A stretch of DNA of 41,013 nucleotides from Fimousia sp045616445 (GTDB lineage: Bacteria; Bacillota; Clostridia; Lachnospirales; Lachnospiraceae): contig JAZLGR010000025.1 in assembly GCA_045616445.1 (NCBI GenBank), positions 1-41,013 on the forward strand. Reading direction: 5' to 3'. Position 1 is the stretch's first letter. Each line of letters starts with the position of its first letter. Below the pieces are notes generated by a model. It saw nothing but the letters and a program-made list of their open reading frames with translations. It ran no database searches and was not told the DNA's origin. Below are positions 14,425 to 23,146 of the stretch, piece by piece. The translations under genes were made by a program, and so were the position numbers.

Positions 14425-14960
14425 TTAGCAAAACATATGGCGATGCGTTGTTTGATTTAGCTTTAGAAAAGGACCAGATTTCTGTAATGAAGGAAGAAGT
14501 CCTGGCAGTAAAACAAATTTTCGATGAAAATGATGAATTATTAAAATTGCTCAACCACCCAAAAATCATGGGTGAAGAAAAGGTAAAGATTATCGAGAAC
14601 ATTTTCAAAGGTAAGGTCAGCGATGATATGACAGGATTCTTAGTAATCGTTGTATCCAAAGGCCGTTACAATGATATCCCTGATATCTTTGCTTACATCG
14701 AAAAACGCATCAAGGAATATGAAAATATTGGCGTTGCAAGTGTTGCTTCCCCAATGGAATTAACCGATGCGCAGAAGAAAGCAATCGAAAAACGTCTGCT
14801 TGAAACTACAAAGTATGAATCAATTGAAGTAGAATACTCCATTGAACCAGACTTGATCGGTGGATTGGTAATTCGTATCGAAGACCGTGTAATGGATAGC
14901 AGCATAAAGACAAAGCTTGAAAGTATGACAAAAGCTTTGAATCAGATTCAGTTAAGCTAA
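14412..14960 (+). CDS. atpH: F1Fo-ATP synthase subunit delta
   Basis: Delta (the OSCP equivalent) sits on top of F1 and clamps the peripheral stalk. The 182-residue chain has the usual helical N-terminal domain (V-S-K-T-Y-G-D-A-L-F-D-L-A at 4-16) and a C-terminal domain with the conserved E-P-D-L-I-G-G-L-V-I-R-I segment (about 147-158). Its ATG lies inside the end of atpF. Confidence 0.93.
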   Translation: MAKLVSKTYGDALFDLALEKDQISVMKEEVLAVKQIFDENDELLKLLNHPKIMGEEKVKIIENIFKGKVSDDMTGFLVIVVSKGRYNDIPDIFAYIEKRIKEYENIGVASVASPMELTDAQKKAIEKRLLETTKYESIEVEYSIEPDLIGGLVIRIEDRVMDSSIKTKLESMTKALNQIQLS

Positions 14961-14981
14961 AAGGAGGTGCAAAAAAGTTCC

Positions 14982-16490
14982 ATGAATTTAAGACCAGAAG
15001 AAATCAGTTCTGTAATTAAAGAACAGATTAAAAATTATTCTACAAAATTAGAAACTTCTGATGTTGGAACTGTCATTCAGGTAGCGGATGGTATTGCACG
15101 TATTCATGGTTTGGAAAGTGCTATGCAGGGTGAATTATTAGCATTCCCTGGCGACGTATATGGCATGATCTTAAACTTAGAAGAAGATAATGTTGGTGCA
15201 GTATTATTAGGTGATAATAAAAACATTAATGAAGGTGACATCGTAAAGACAACAGGACGAGTAGTAGAAGTACCAGTTGGTGATGCGATGACAGGACGTG
15301 TTGTTAACGCATTAGGTCAGCCAATCGATGGCAAAGGCCCAATCGAAACAACAAAAACAAGACCAATTGAACGAGTAGCATCCGGTGTTATTTCCCGTAA
15401 AGCCGTAGATACTCCTCTTCAGACAGGTATCAAAGCGATCGACGCAATGGTTCCAATCGGACGTGGACAGCGAGAATTAATCATCGGTGACCGTCAGACA
15501 GGTAAAACAGCCATCGCAATCGATACAATCATTAACCAGAAGGGTCAGGGTGTTCACTGTATTTACGTTGCAATCGGACAGAAAGCATCTACAGTTGCAA
15601 ACATCGTTAAGACTTTAGAAGAATATGGCGCTATGGATTACACAACAATCGTTGCATCCACAGCCAGTGAATTAGCTCCATTACAGTATATCGCTCCATA
15701 CTCCGGTTGTGCGATTGGTGAAGAATGGATGGAAAATGGGGAAGACGTATTAGTTATCTATGATGACTTAAGTAAGCATGCTACTGCTTATCGTACCCTT
15801 TCCTTATTACTTCGTCGTCCACCAGGACGTGAAGCTTACCCTGGTGATGTATTCTACTTACATTCCAGATTATTAGAACGTGCAGCAAGACTTTCCGACA
15901 AATTAGGCGGCGGTTCCTTAACTGCATTACCAATTATTGAAACACAGGCAGGTGACGTATCTGCATACATCCCTACAAACGTTATTTCCATCACAGACGG
16001 ACAGATCTACCTTGAAACAGAGATGTTCAACTCCGGTTTCCGTCCAGCGATCAACGCTGGTTTATCCGTATCCCGAGTAGGTGGTTCCGCTCAGATCAAA
16101 GCGATGAAGAAGATCGCAGGTCCTATCCGTACAGACTTAGCTCAGTACCGTGAACTTGCTTCCTTCGCTCAGTTCGGTTCCGAGCTTGACGATGATACAA
16201 AAGAACGTTTAGCACAGGGTGAACGTATCCGTGAAATGTTAAAACAGCCACAGTATCAGCCAATGCCAGTAGAAAAGCAGGTTGTTACCATCTACGCTGC
16301 TACTAAGAAATATCTCTTAGATATTGAAGTTTCCCAGGTACTTGACTTTGAAAAGGGATTATTAGAATTCGTAGATACAAAGTATCCTGAAATCTATACA
16401 GCAATCCGTGAAACAAAAGTGATTTCTGACGAAACAGAAAACACATTAATCAAAGCGATCAAGGAATTCAAACAGGAATTTGCTAAATAA
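14982..16490 (+). CDS. atpA: F1Fo-ATP synthase subunit alpha
   Basis: Alpha forms the non-catalytic nucleotide sites of F1. The P-loop G-D-R-Q-T-G-K-T (169-176) is intact, and the conserved S-R-V-G-G-S-A-Q segment, which supplies the arginine finger to beta, is present (about 366-373). With the start at ATG 14982 the protein has 502 residues and begins M-N-L-R-P-E-E-I-S, as expected; a GTG at 14967 is inside the AAGGAGGTG ribosome site and is rejected. Spacing from that site to the ATG is rather long (14 bases). Codon use is strongly biased (TTA, GAA, GTA, CGT), as for a highly expressed gene. Confidence 0.97.
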   Translation: MNLRPEEISSVIKEQIKNYSTKLETSDVGTVIQVADGIARIHGLESAMQGELLAFPGDVYGMILNLEEDNVGAVLLGDNKNINEGDIVKTTGRVVEVPVGDAMTGRVVNALGQPIDGKGPIETTKTRPIERVASGVISRKAVDTPLQTGIKAIDAMVPIGRGQRELIIGDRQTGKTAIAIDTIINQKGQGVHCIYVAIGQKASTVANIVKTLEEYGAMDYTTIVASTASELAPLQYIAPYSGCAIGEEWMENGEDVLVIYDDLSKHATAYRTLSLLLRRPPGREAYPGDVFYLHSRLLERAARLSDKLGGGSLTALPIIETQAGDVSAYIPTNVISITDGQIYLETEMFNSGFRPAINAGLSVSRVGGSAQIKAMKKIAGPIRTDLAQYRELASFAQFGSELDDDTKERLAQGERIREMLKQPQYQPMPVEKQVVTIYAATKKYLLDIEVSQVLDFEKGLLEFVDTKYPEIYTAIRETKVISDETENTLIKAIKEFKQEFAK

Positions 16491-16506
16491 GAAGGGGTGA
16501 CACGAC

Positions 16507-17370
16507 ATGCCGTCTATGATCGATATCAAAAGACGAAAAGCGAGCGTTACGAGTACTCAGCAGATTACCAAAGCGATGAAGCTTGTATCCACAGTTAAGC
16601 TTCAGAAAGCTCGAGGAAGAGCTGAGCAGTCAAAACCTTATTTCGACAAAATGTACGCTACTGTGACATCTATTCTGAAAAAATCCGGCAACCTGAACCA
16701 CCCTTATCTTACAGATAACGGTTCTACTAAGAAAGCGGTTATTATTGTATCTTCCAACCGTGGACTTGCCGGCGGCTACAACTCCAACGTAGCAAAATTG
16801 CTGACTGAAAGTGATTTAAAGGTGGAAGATCTTGAAATTTACGGTGTAGGAAAGAAAGCAATTGAAACATTAGACCGTAAAGGCTATAACATTGTGAAGG
16901 AATGCCATGATATGATCGAAGAACCAAACTATGGGGATGCGATGAACCTTGGCAAAGAAATTCTTGCACGTTTTGCAGCAGGTGAAATCGGCGAGATTTA
17001 CCTTGCTTACACACAGTTCAAGAACACCGTTGTACACGTTCCAACTTTAGTAAAATTACTTCCAGTGGAATTTGATGAAACAGCAGTCGAAGAAAATACA
17101 GAAGATACAAAGACTCCAATGAACTATGAACCAGAAGCTGAAGAATCCTTAGATATGATCATTCCTAAGTATGTGTGCAGTTTAATCTACGGTGCATTTG
17201 TTGAAGCCCATGCCAGTGAAAATGGTGCCAGAATGCAGGCTATGGATTCTGCTACAAGTAACGCAGAAGAACTGATCGAAAAACTGACTCTTCAGTATAA
17301 CCGTGCACGTCAGGGGTCTATTACTCAGGAATTAACCGAAATCATCTCCGGTGCCGAAGCACTGAACTAA
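16507..17370 (+). CDS. atpG: F1Fo-ATP synthase subunit gamma
   Basis: Gamma is the central rotating shaft. The 287-residue protein begins with the typical coiled-coil segment (I-D-I-K-R-R-K-A-S-V-T-S-T-Q-Q-I-T-K-A-M-K), keeps S-S-N-R-G-L-A-G-G-Y-N at about 82-92, and ends with the conserved helix A-M-D-S-A-T-S-N-A-E-E-L-I and R-Q-G-S-I-T-Q-E-L. An acidic insertion around 190-215 (E-E-N-T-E-D-T-K) is slightly longer than in model enzymes. It lies 16 bases after atpA. Confidence 0.96.
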   Translation: MPSMIDIKRRKASVTSTQQITKAMKLVSTVKLQKARGRAEQSKPYFDKMYATVTSILKKSGNLNHPYLTDNGSTKKAVIIVSSNRGLAGGYNSNVAKLLTESDLKVEDLEIYGVGKKAIETLDRKGYNIVKECHDMIEEPNYGDAMNLGKEILARFAAGEIGEIYLAYTQFKNTVVHVPTLVKLLPVEFDETAVEENTEDTKTPMNYEPEAEESLDMIIPKYVCSLIYGAFVEAHASENGARMQAMDSATSNAEELIEKLTLQYNRARQGSITQELTEIISGAEALN

Positions 17371-17397
17371 GATGGTTTCAGACACAAGGAGGTAAAA

Positions 17398-18792
17398 ATG
17401 GCAGAACAAAATATCGGGAAAATTACCCAGATTATCGGGGCCGTTTTAGATATTAAATTCAGCGAAGGTAAGCTTCCTGAAATTAATGATGCCATCCGCA
17501 TTAAGACACAGGATGGGAATCTGACTGTCGAAGTTGCTCAGCATTTAGGTGACGACACAGTTAGATGTATCGCGATGGGTCCTACAGATGGACTTGTTCG
17601 TGGTACTGATGCAGTTGCTACAGGCGCTCCAATCAGTGTTCCTGTAGGCGAAGCTACCTTAGGACGTATCTTTAACGTTTTAGGGGAACCAATTGATGAA
17701 AAACCTGCTCCAGAAGGTGTAGATTACATGCCAATCCACAGAAAGGCTCCTACATTCGAAGAACAGGCAACAGATACAGAAGTATTAGAAACAGGTATCA
17801 AAGTCGTTGACTTACTTTGTCCTTACCAGAAGGGTGGTAAGATCGGTTTATTCGGCGGTGCCGGTGTAGGTAAAACCGTATTAATTCAGGAATTAATCCG
17901 TAACATCGCTACAGAACATGGTGGATATTCCGTATTTACAGGTGTAGGTGAACGTACTCGTGAAGGTAATGACCTTTACTACGAAATGACAGATTCCGGC
18001 GTTATCGAAAAGACAGCCATGGTATTCGGTCAGATGAACGAACCACCTGGAGCTCGTATGAGAGTAGGTCTTACAGGTCTTACAATCGCTGAAAACTTCC
18101 GTGACCAGGGTGGTAAGGACGTGTTATTATTCATTGATAACATCTTCCGTTTCACACAGGCTGGTTCCGAAGTATCCGCTCTGTTAGGACGTGTACCATC
18201 AGCCGTAGGTTATCAGCCAACATTACAGACAGAAATGGGTGCTTTACAGGAACGTATCACATCTACAAAGAACGGTTCCATCACATCCGTACAGGCTGTA
18301 TATGTACCTGCCGATGACTTAACTGACCCTGCTCCAGCAACAACATTTGCTCACTTAGATGCAACAACCGTACTTTCCCGTGGTATTTCTGAACAGGGTA
18401 TTTACCCAGCGGTAGACCCACTTGAATCCACATCCCGTATCTTAGATCCACGTATCGTTGGAGAAGAACATTATCAGGTTGCTCGAGGCGTACAGGAAAT
18501 CTTACAGAGCTACAAAGAATTACAGGATATCATCGCAATCTTAGGTATGGATGAATTATCTGAAGACCAGAAATTAGTAGTTGCTCGTGCAAGAAAGATC
18601 CAGAGATTCTTATCCCAGTCCTTCTTCGTAGCAGAACAGTTTACTGGTAACCCAGGTAGATACGTACCACTGAATGAAACAATCCGTGGTTTCAAGGAAA
18701 TCCTTGAAGGTAAACACGATATGATTCCAGAAGGTATGTTCTTATACGCTGGTTCTATTGATGAAGTAGTAGAACGCTACAACAATAAGTAG
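17398..18792 (+). CDS. atpD: F1Fo-ATP synthase subunit beta
   Basis: Beta carries the catalytic sites. The P-loop G-G-A-G-V-G-K-T (153-160), the catalytic glutamate in G-E185-R-T-R-E-G and the D-E-L-S-E-D motif near the C-terminus that contacts gamma are all intact. At 464 residues it has normal length. F1 therefore looks fully competent, in contrast to the unusual c subunit. AAGGAGG ends 7 bases before the ATG. Confidence 0.97.
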   Translation: MAEQNIGKITQIIGAVLDIKFSEGKLPEINDAIRIKTQDGNLTVEVAQHLGDDTVRCIAMGPTDGLVRGTDAVATGAPISVPVGEATLGRIFNVLGEPIDEKPAPEGVDYMPIHRKAPTFEEQATDTEVLETGIKVVDLLCPYQKGGKIGLFGGAGVGKTVLIQELIRNIATEHGGYSVFTGVGERTREGNDLYYEMTDSGVIEKTAMVFGQMNEPPGARMRVGLTGLTIAENFRDQGGKDVLLFIDNIFRFTQAGSEVSALLGRVPSAVGYQPTLQTEMGALQERITSTKNGSITSVQAVYVPADDLTDPAPATTFAHLDATTVLSRGISEQGIYPAVDPLESTSRILDPRIVGEEHYQVARGVQEILQSYKELQDIIAILGMDELSEDQKLVVARARKIQRFLSQSFFVAEQFTGNPGRYVPLNETIRGFKEILEGKHDMIPEGMFLYAGSIDEVVERYNNK

Positions 18793-18800
18793 GTGAAATC

Positions 18801-19202
18801 ATGGCAGAGAAACAGTTTAAACTGGAAATCATCTCTCCTGACCGCTTATTCTATGATGGAGCTGCTACAATGGTGGAATACCGCACCACAGAAGGTGAAG
18901 TTGGTGTTTACGCAGACCATGTAGCAATGACACAGATTATTGCTCCTGGCAAACTTACCATTACAGAAGCCGATGGCACAAAGAAAGAAGCTGCTTTAAT
19001 CTCCGGATTCGTTGAAATTCTTGGAGACAAGATTACAATTCTTGCAGAAACCGTAGAATGGCCGGAAGATATTGACAAAGACCGTGCTGAAGCTGCGAAA
19101 AAACGTGCAGAAGACCGTCTTGCAAAGAAAGACAGCGGCTCAATCGATGTTGCCAGAGCAGAGCTGGCGCTTCAGAGAGCGTTGATTCGATTATCATTCT
19201 AA
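18801..19202 (+). CDS. atpC: F1Fo-ATP synthase subunit epsilon
   Basis: Epsilon couples gamma to the c ring and can inhibit ATP hydrolysis. The N-terminal beta sandwich (about 1-85, with the usual S-P-D-R-L-F-Y and T-E-G-E-V-G-V segments) and the C-terminal helical hairpin (about 88-133, rich in A, K, R) are both present in 133 residues. It is the last gene of the operon, eight bases after atpD, and is followed by a strong bidirectional terminator. Confidence 0.94.
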   Translation: MAEKQFKLEIISPDRLFYDGAATMVEYRTTEGEVGVYADHVAMTQIIAPGKLTITEADGTKKEAALISGFVEILGDKITILAETVEWPEDIDKDRAEAAKKRAEDRLAKKDSGSIDVARAELALQRALIRLSF

Positions 19203-19219
19203 AACAATATATTTACAAT

Positions 19220-19255
19220 AAAAAGGAGTCTCACCGAGAGGTGGGACTCCTTTTT
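19220..19255. terminator. Bidirectional terminator between atpC and the CotH gene
   Basis: A 16-bp stem with one G-U pair and a GAGA loop is flanked by A5 on the left and T5 on the right, so it serves both convergent genes. Confidence 0.92.
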
Positions 19256-19271
19256 GCTGCTTTTTATGGCA

Positions 19272-22202
19272 TTATTTCTTGATTTTCATAGAAGATTTGT
19301 ATCCGGTTTTCTTGCTAAAGAGCTTCTTGTAAGCTTTTAACTTCTTGGAAGGAACCTTGATGACTGCCTTCTTATGGATACCCTTGATCGCTTCCTTGCC
19401 AACAGATTTGATGGTGGAGGATTTGATTGTAATCTTCTTCAGCTTGGACTGTCCCTTTAAGGATTTTGCGCTGATGGCAGTTACCTTGTAGGACTTTCCG
19501 TTTAATTTCACAGTTGCCGGGATTGTCACAGATGTGATCTTCTTCTTGGATTTCATGCCGGCAAATGTAACGGTACGTTTTTTAGAGGTTGTGCTGGTTA
19601 CCTTGTATTTCGCACCTTTTACGGTATATGTTTTACCCTTTTTGATGGTTGGTCCGGTAACCTTCACTTTACAGATTACTAAGTCTTCTGTGTAGGTGTT
19701 GTAGATACCAATGATTGCATTCCCCGGAGCTACTGCATGAACGACACCGCTGCTTGTTACAGTTACCACATTCTGATTTGTGGAAATCCAGTTGAGATCG
19801 CCAGACATTACATTCTTATATACCTTTGGTGTGATCTTCTGGTATTCCCCTGTCTTCATTGTGAGGGAAGTTTTGTCAACCTTGAACTCGGATGGCCATT
19901 CCAAGTCTTCATAATCAATGACATGTACCTTGCATTTGGCTGTAACGCCATTGGATAACTTGGCTGTAATGGTTGCAGTTCCTAATTTTTCAAATGTTTC
20001 CATCAAACCGTCATCGATATTAACAATGGAAGGATCGGAGCTTGTCCATGTTACTTCGTCTTCTAATGCGTCAAATGGGGTGATGGTATATTCTAAGCTG
20101 AAGTAATCTTCCGGTTCAACATAGAGTTCGTTTGTTTCAAAGTAGAGATTCTTTGCATGGGTAACTTTGGAATCTTTTACATATTTTGCGATGTATGTAG
20201 CATCTTCAAATACATAGTCATACTGATTGATGAGATAGTCGTCCTCTTCGGAATACCATCCAATGAAGGTGTATCCCTTCTTGGCAGCTGGTGCTTCCGG
20301 TAAAGGACCGAAGATGTCGCCACGCATGATGGTTCTGGTATCAATGGTTTTGCCGTTGGCAACGAAGGAAATCTTGCAAGGAACTGGAATCAGTGTATTG
20401 ATATTTTCATCTACCCAGTCTGTACGTTTGTGAATCCAGGTCTTTAATCGTTCTACTTCCTGTGCATAGGTAAGAGGTTCGCCCTGCTCAAAGTCCATTG
20501 CACCGTTCTTTTCGAAATCATAGAACTGGGATACGCGAAGCTGCTCTGCGTACTGATCTAAGATACCGCCGTCCTTTGATACTTCTGTGAGGGCTTCCTT
20601 GTATGCAGACCAGTTGTCTGTGACAGCTTTTGCAAAGTCAGGATCTAAGAATAATTTCTGGAACCATGTGGAATTGACATGATCGAATCCTTCATGGGAA
20701 TCATCTTCACTGGAATCAGGGTTCCAGGACATCCATGCTACAAAGTCGAAATCCCAGAGTGGACCCCAGTATAACTTGCCACCACGCTTTTTATAGAGGT
20801 AAGTACTTGTGGAGATAAAGCCATCACCGTTTCTGGAGATCTCCTGCATGAGCCAGTATTTGGCTGCAGAATCAACATCCATCAAATCTTTGTAGGAAAC
20901 GCCGTCTTCGTTCTTGAAATCCTTGCCGTAGATGGCATTTTCCACGTTCTGTACATAGTTTGAGATATAATTGTACTGCGCATCGTTGGTATAACCTTCG
21001 AAGTCAGGACTTTCTATTAAGAATTCGTTGCCTTCTGCTGTGGAGAAGGAAAGCTTTGTCTCACCGCCGTATGGTTCCATGGAGAGCAGGTAACCACCGC
21101 TGATGGTTTCGTCGTCTGTTGCCTGTTTTGTTACGTCATCAGCTGCCAGATCATCGATTTCAACACGGCTTTCGCCAACACGAATCTGTTCGGAGAGATA
21201 GTAGCTTCCCAGATAATCGCCGTTCATGACAACGTCGACAAATACGGACTGAGGAGTGAATTCCATACCGAGCTTCTGTCCCATCCAGTAAGTCATCTTA
21301 TTTCTTAAAAATGTATTGTCAAAACGGTTGGCAAGTAATACCCAGTGCTTGTTCTTGCCCATACCGAAGAGATCTGCCTTCTTGGAGAGCTTGATCTTAT
21401 AAGGTCGCTTGTCTACCATCCATGTAGAGTTGCCGCGGCCACGGATGTATTCCATCTCATAGGTTGCTGTCTCCTGACTGCCATATTCTCCAACGTAGGA
21501 GTCTGGAACCTGAACAGTCATGTTACCGTAGCATTCGGTTTCGTGTTCGTCGTCCCCGTTCATTGCTGCGATGGAGCCTTCTGCTTCATCGATGTCAAGA
21601 TAAACAACCGGAATAGAGGACTGTACAAATTCTAAGGAGCGAAGAAGGACAGCCTGTTTGGAGTCGGTAGCGGACTTGAGCTTGATGGTAACCTGGTGGC
21701 TTCCTGTGATGTGCTGATCATTGACATCCACGGTAAGATTGCCTTTATAAGTCCAGGTGTCTTCTTTTTTGGCTTTTTTCAGTGGAATGGATGCAACCGG
21801 TGTTTCTGCATCGTCTAAATAGATTTCAGCATTCACGGTGCATCGTTTCTGAGCGAGGGCATCGATGGTGATTCTTCCCACTTGACTCTGATCAAAGTCA
21901 AATGCATCTGCAAACTTGATTACAGTTGAGGAAATCGCCTTCTGCTTGCCGGTCAATAAGATTCCCTGCTCATTTTCAGAAATTACAGCGTCTCCGCTGA
22001 TTTCGATCTTTCCATCTTTGTAGAGGGATGGAATGGATTTATTCTGATAATCAGCAGAAATACCATTGGTGTAGTCTACGGTAGAATCTTCTGATGGGTA
22101 AAGTGCTCCACCATATGCAGATACGTCCATTGGACAAATACACATTGCGGCTATGAGTATTAAGCAAAGGAGTCTCTGCATGGATTTTTTCAATTTTTGC
22201 AT
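19272..22202 (-). CDS. Secreted CotH-kinase family protein with Ig-like and BspA-like repeats
   Basis: This 976-residue exported protein has a signal peptide (basic start, hydrophobic 11-24, A-x-A-like end near 29). Regions in order: an N-terminal beta-rich region (about 30-195); a CotH kinase domain (about 200-600) with G-N-S-T-W (257-261), R-P-Y-K-I-K-L (266-272), N-R-F-D-N-T-F-L-R-N (292-301), S-E-Q-I-R (337-341) and the metal-binding-type W-D-F-D (483-486); one InlB/Flg_new-type repeat (about 608-676); two Big2-like domains (about 685-762 and 772-850); and a lysine-rich BspA/LRR_5-like end (855-976). CotH of Bacillus spores is an atypical protein kinase; in gut Clostridia such proteins are surface or extracellular and their substrates are unknown. 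No LPxTG motif is visible. AGGAGGT precedes the ATG. Confidence 0.88.
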   Translation of the reverse strand: MQKLKKSMQRLLCLILIAAMCICPMDVSAYGGALYPSEDSTVDYTNGISADYQNKSIPSLYKDGKIEISGDAVISENEQGILLTGKQKAISSTVIKFADAFDFDQSQVGRITIDALAQKRCTVNAEIYLDDAETPVASIPLKKAKKEDTWTYKGNLTVDVNDQHITGSHQVTIKLKSATDSKQAVLLRSLEFVQSSIPVVYLDIDEAEGSIAAMNGDDEHETECYGNMTVQVPDSYVGEYGSQETATYEMEYIRGRGNSTWMVDKRPYKIKLSKKADLFGMGKNKHWVLLANRFDNTFLRNKMTYWMGQKLGMEFTPQSVFVDVVMNGDYLGSYYLSEQIRVGESRVEIDDLAADDVTKQATDDETISGGYLLSMEPYGGETKLSFSTAEGNEFLIESPDFEGYTNDAQYNYISNYVQNVENAIYGKDFKNEDGVSYKDLMDVDSAAKYWLMQEISRNGDGFISTSTYLYKKRGGKLYWGPLWDFDFVAWMSWNPDSSEDDSHEGFDHVNSTWFQKLFLDPDFAKAVTDNWSAYKEALTEVSKDGGILDQYAEQLRVSQFYDFEKNGAMDFEQGEPLTYAQEVERLKTWIHKRTDWVDENINTLIPVPCKISFVANGKTIDTRTIMRGDIFGPLPEAPAAKKGYTFIGWYSEEDDYLINQYDYVFEDATYIAKYVKDSKVTHAKNLYFETNELYVEPEDYFSLEYTITPFDALEDEVTWTSSDPSIVNIDDGLMETFEKLGTATITAKLSNGVTAKCKVHVIDYEDLEWPSEFKVDKTSLTMKTGEYQKITPKVYKNVMSGDLNWISTNQNVVTVTSSGVVHAVAPGNAIIGIYNTYTEDLVICKVKVTGPTIKKGKTYTVKGAKYKVTSTTSKKRTVTFAGMKSKKKITSVTIPATVKLNGKSYKVTAISAKSLKGQSKLKKITIKSSTIKSVGKEAIKGIHKKAVIKVPSKKLKAYKKLFSKKTGYKSSMKIKK

Positions 22203-22210
22203 AAAAATAC

Positions 22211-22252
22211 CTCCTGTTTGTTTTGCTTCTTTTATTATAGAACAAACAGGAG
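22211..22252. promoter_or_regulatory. Perfect 12-bp inverted repeat around the CotH gene -10 and ribosome site
   Basis: CTCCTGTTTGTT (22211-22222) and AACAAACAGGAG (22241-22252) are perfect reverse complements 18 bases apart. The left arm, read on the minus strand, contains most of the AGGAGG ribosome site of the CotH gene, and the loop contains a minus-strand TATAAT (22239-22234) that has no good -35 box. Confidence 0.6.
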
Positions 22253-22294
22253 ATTTAGGTTTTAACGTCTGGTTAACAGAATATGAACTTTGTT

Positions 22295-22987
22295 TTAATT
22301 ATTATTATTTGTGTAATAATTCTGGTTGTAGTCGTCAATGATGCCAGGAATCTGGGATGGGTGTTCGATGATCTTGTATGGGGAGAAGGCTGCAAGCTCT
22401 TCATATTCACGAAAACCCCATAATACACCGATGGTGATCATGCCGGCAGCAATACCGGTCTTCATATCTGTGTTGGTGTCACCCACATATAAGCATTCTT
22501 CCGGTTTTACACCGAAAAGTTCTGCTAAGCGCAGTGCCCCGCTTGGGTCTGGTTTCTTTGGAACACCATCAATCTGTCCTGCTGTTTCATCAAAGTATTC
22601 CGGCCCGAAGAAGACTTCAATATTCTTGATGGCCTGTTCGTTCGGTTTGTTGGAGAAGCAGGCGATTTTTAAGTTTCGGGCACGAAGCTCCTTTAACATA
22701 TCCATGATGCCATCATAAGGGACTACTCCCTTCATGCTGTTTTCGGCAAAAAACTGGATGTAATTCTGGCAGGTCTTGTCATAGTGCAGATCAAAATCCG
22801 GGTCCTTTAAATAGGTAAGGGCGCGTCTGATCTGATTGTAATAGCCGTCGCCAACCATCCACTTGAATTCATCCCTTGGGATTTCTCCAAGTCCATAGCC
22901 TCTGGTGACTGCATTGGTGCAGTAGGAGAGGGCATCCAATGTATCTAATAATGTTCCGTCCAAGTCAAATATACATGCTTTGATCAT
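22295..22987 (-). CDS. HAD-family phosphatase (phosphoglycolate phosphatase-like)
   Basis: This 230-residue haloacid-dehalogenase-superfamily hydrolase has the nucleophile motif D8-L-D10-G-T, motif II F-S-N-K, motif III K-K-P-D-P, and motif IV Y-V-G-D-T-N-T-D-M. A helical cap between motifs I and II places it with Gph/PpaX-like phosphatases. Possible substrates are phosphoglycolate, pyrophosphate or a sugar phosphate, and sequence alone does not decide. The C-terminus ends in an unusual N/Y-rich tail (Y-N-Q-N-Y-Y-T-N-N-N-N). AAGGAAA precedes the ATG, and a minus-strand promoter lies at 23029-23056. No terminator separates it from the CotH gene 92 bases downstream, so read-through is possible. 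Confidence 0.87.
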   Translation of the reverse strand: MIKACIFDLDGTLLDTLDALSYCTNAVTRGYGLGEIPRDEFKWMVGDGYYNQIRRALTYLKDPDFDLHYDKTCQNYIQFFAENSMKGVVPYDGIMDMLKELRARNLKIACFSNKPNEQAIKNIEVFFGPEYFDETAGQIDGVPKKPDPSGALRLAELFGVKPEECLYVGDTNTDMKTGIAAGMITIGVLWGFREYEELAAFSPYKIIEHPSQIPGIIDDYNQNYYTNNNN

Positions 22988-23028
22988 GTGTTTTCCTTCT
23001 TTCTTTTTTCGATAAACTGTGTAATAAT

Positions 23029-23056
23029 ATTTTAGCTTAAATGAGCCATTTGTAAA
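23029..23056 (-). promoter_or_regulatory. Promoter of the HAD phosphatase gene
   Basis: On the minus strand TTTACA (23056-23051) and TAAAAT (23034-23029) are 16 bases apart, about 40 bases upstream of the start codon. Confidence 0.55.
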
Positions 23057-23078
23057 AGATGATATTTCAGGATATTTG

Positions 23079-23087
23079 TGCTATACT
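23079..23087 (+). promoter_or_regulatory. Extended -10 promoter candidate for the VanZ-tatD-rsmA chain
   Basis: TGCTATACT is an extended -10 element 59 bases before the VanZ-domain gene. No convincing -35 box is visible. It diverges from the HAD gene promoter. Confidence 0.45.
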
Positions 23088-23146
23088 TGTTATAACTATG
23101 CATACATCACAATTTTTATAGATTTTTATAGATAAGGAAACAAAAG

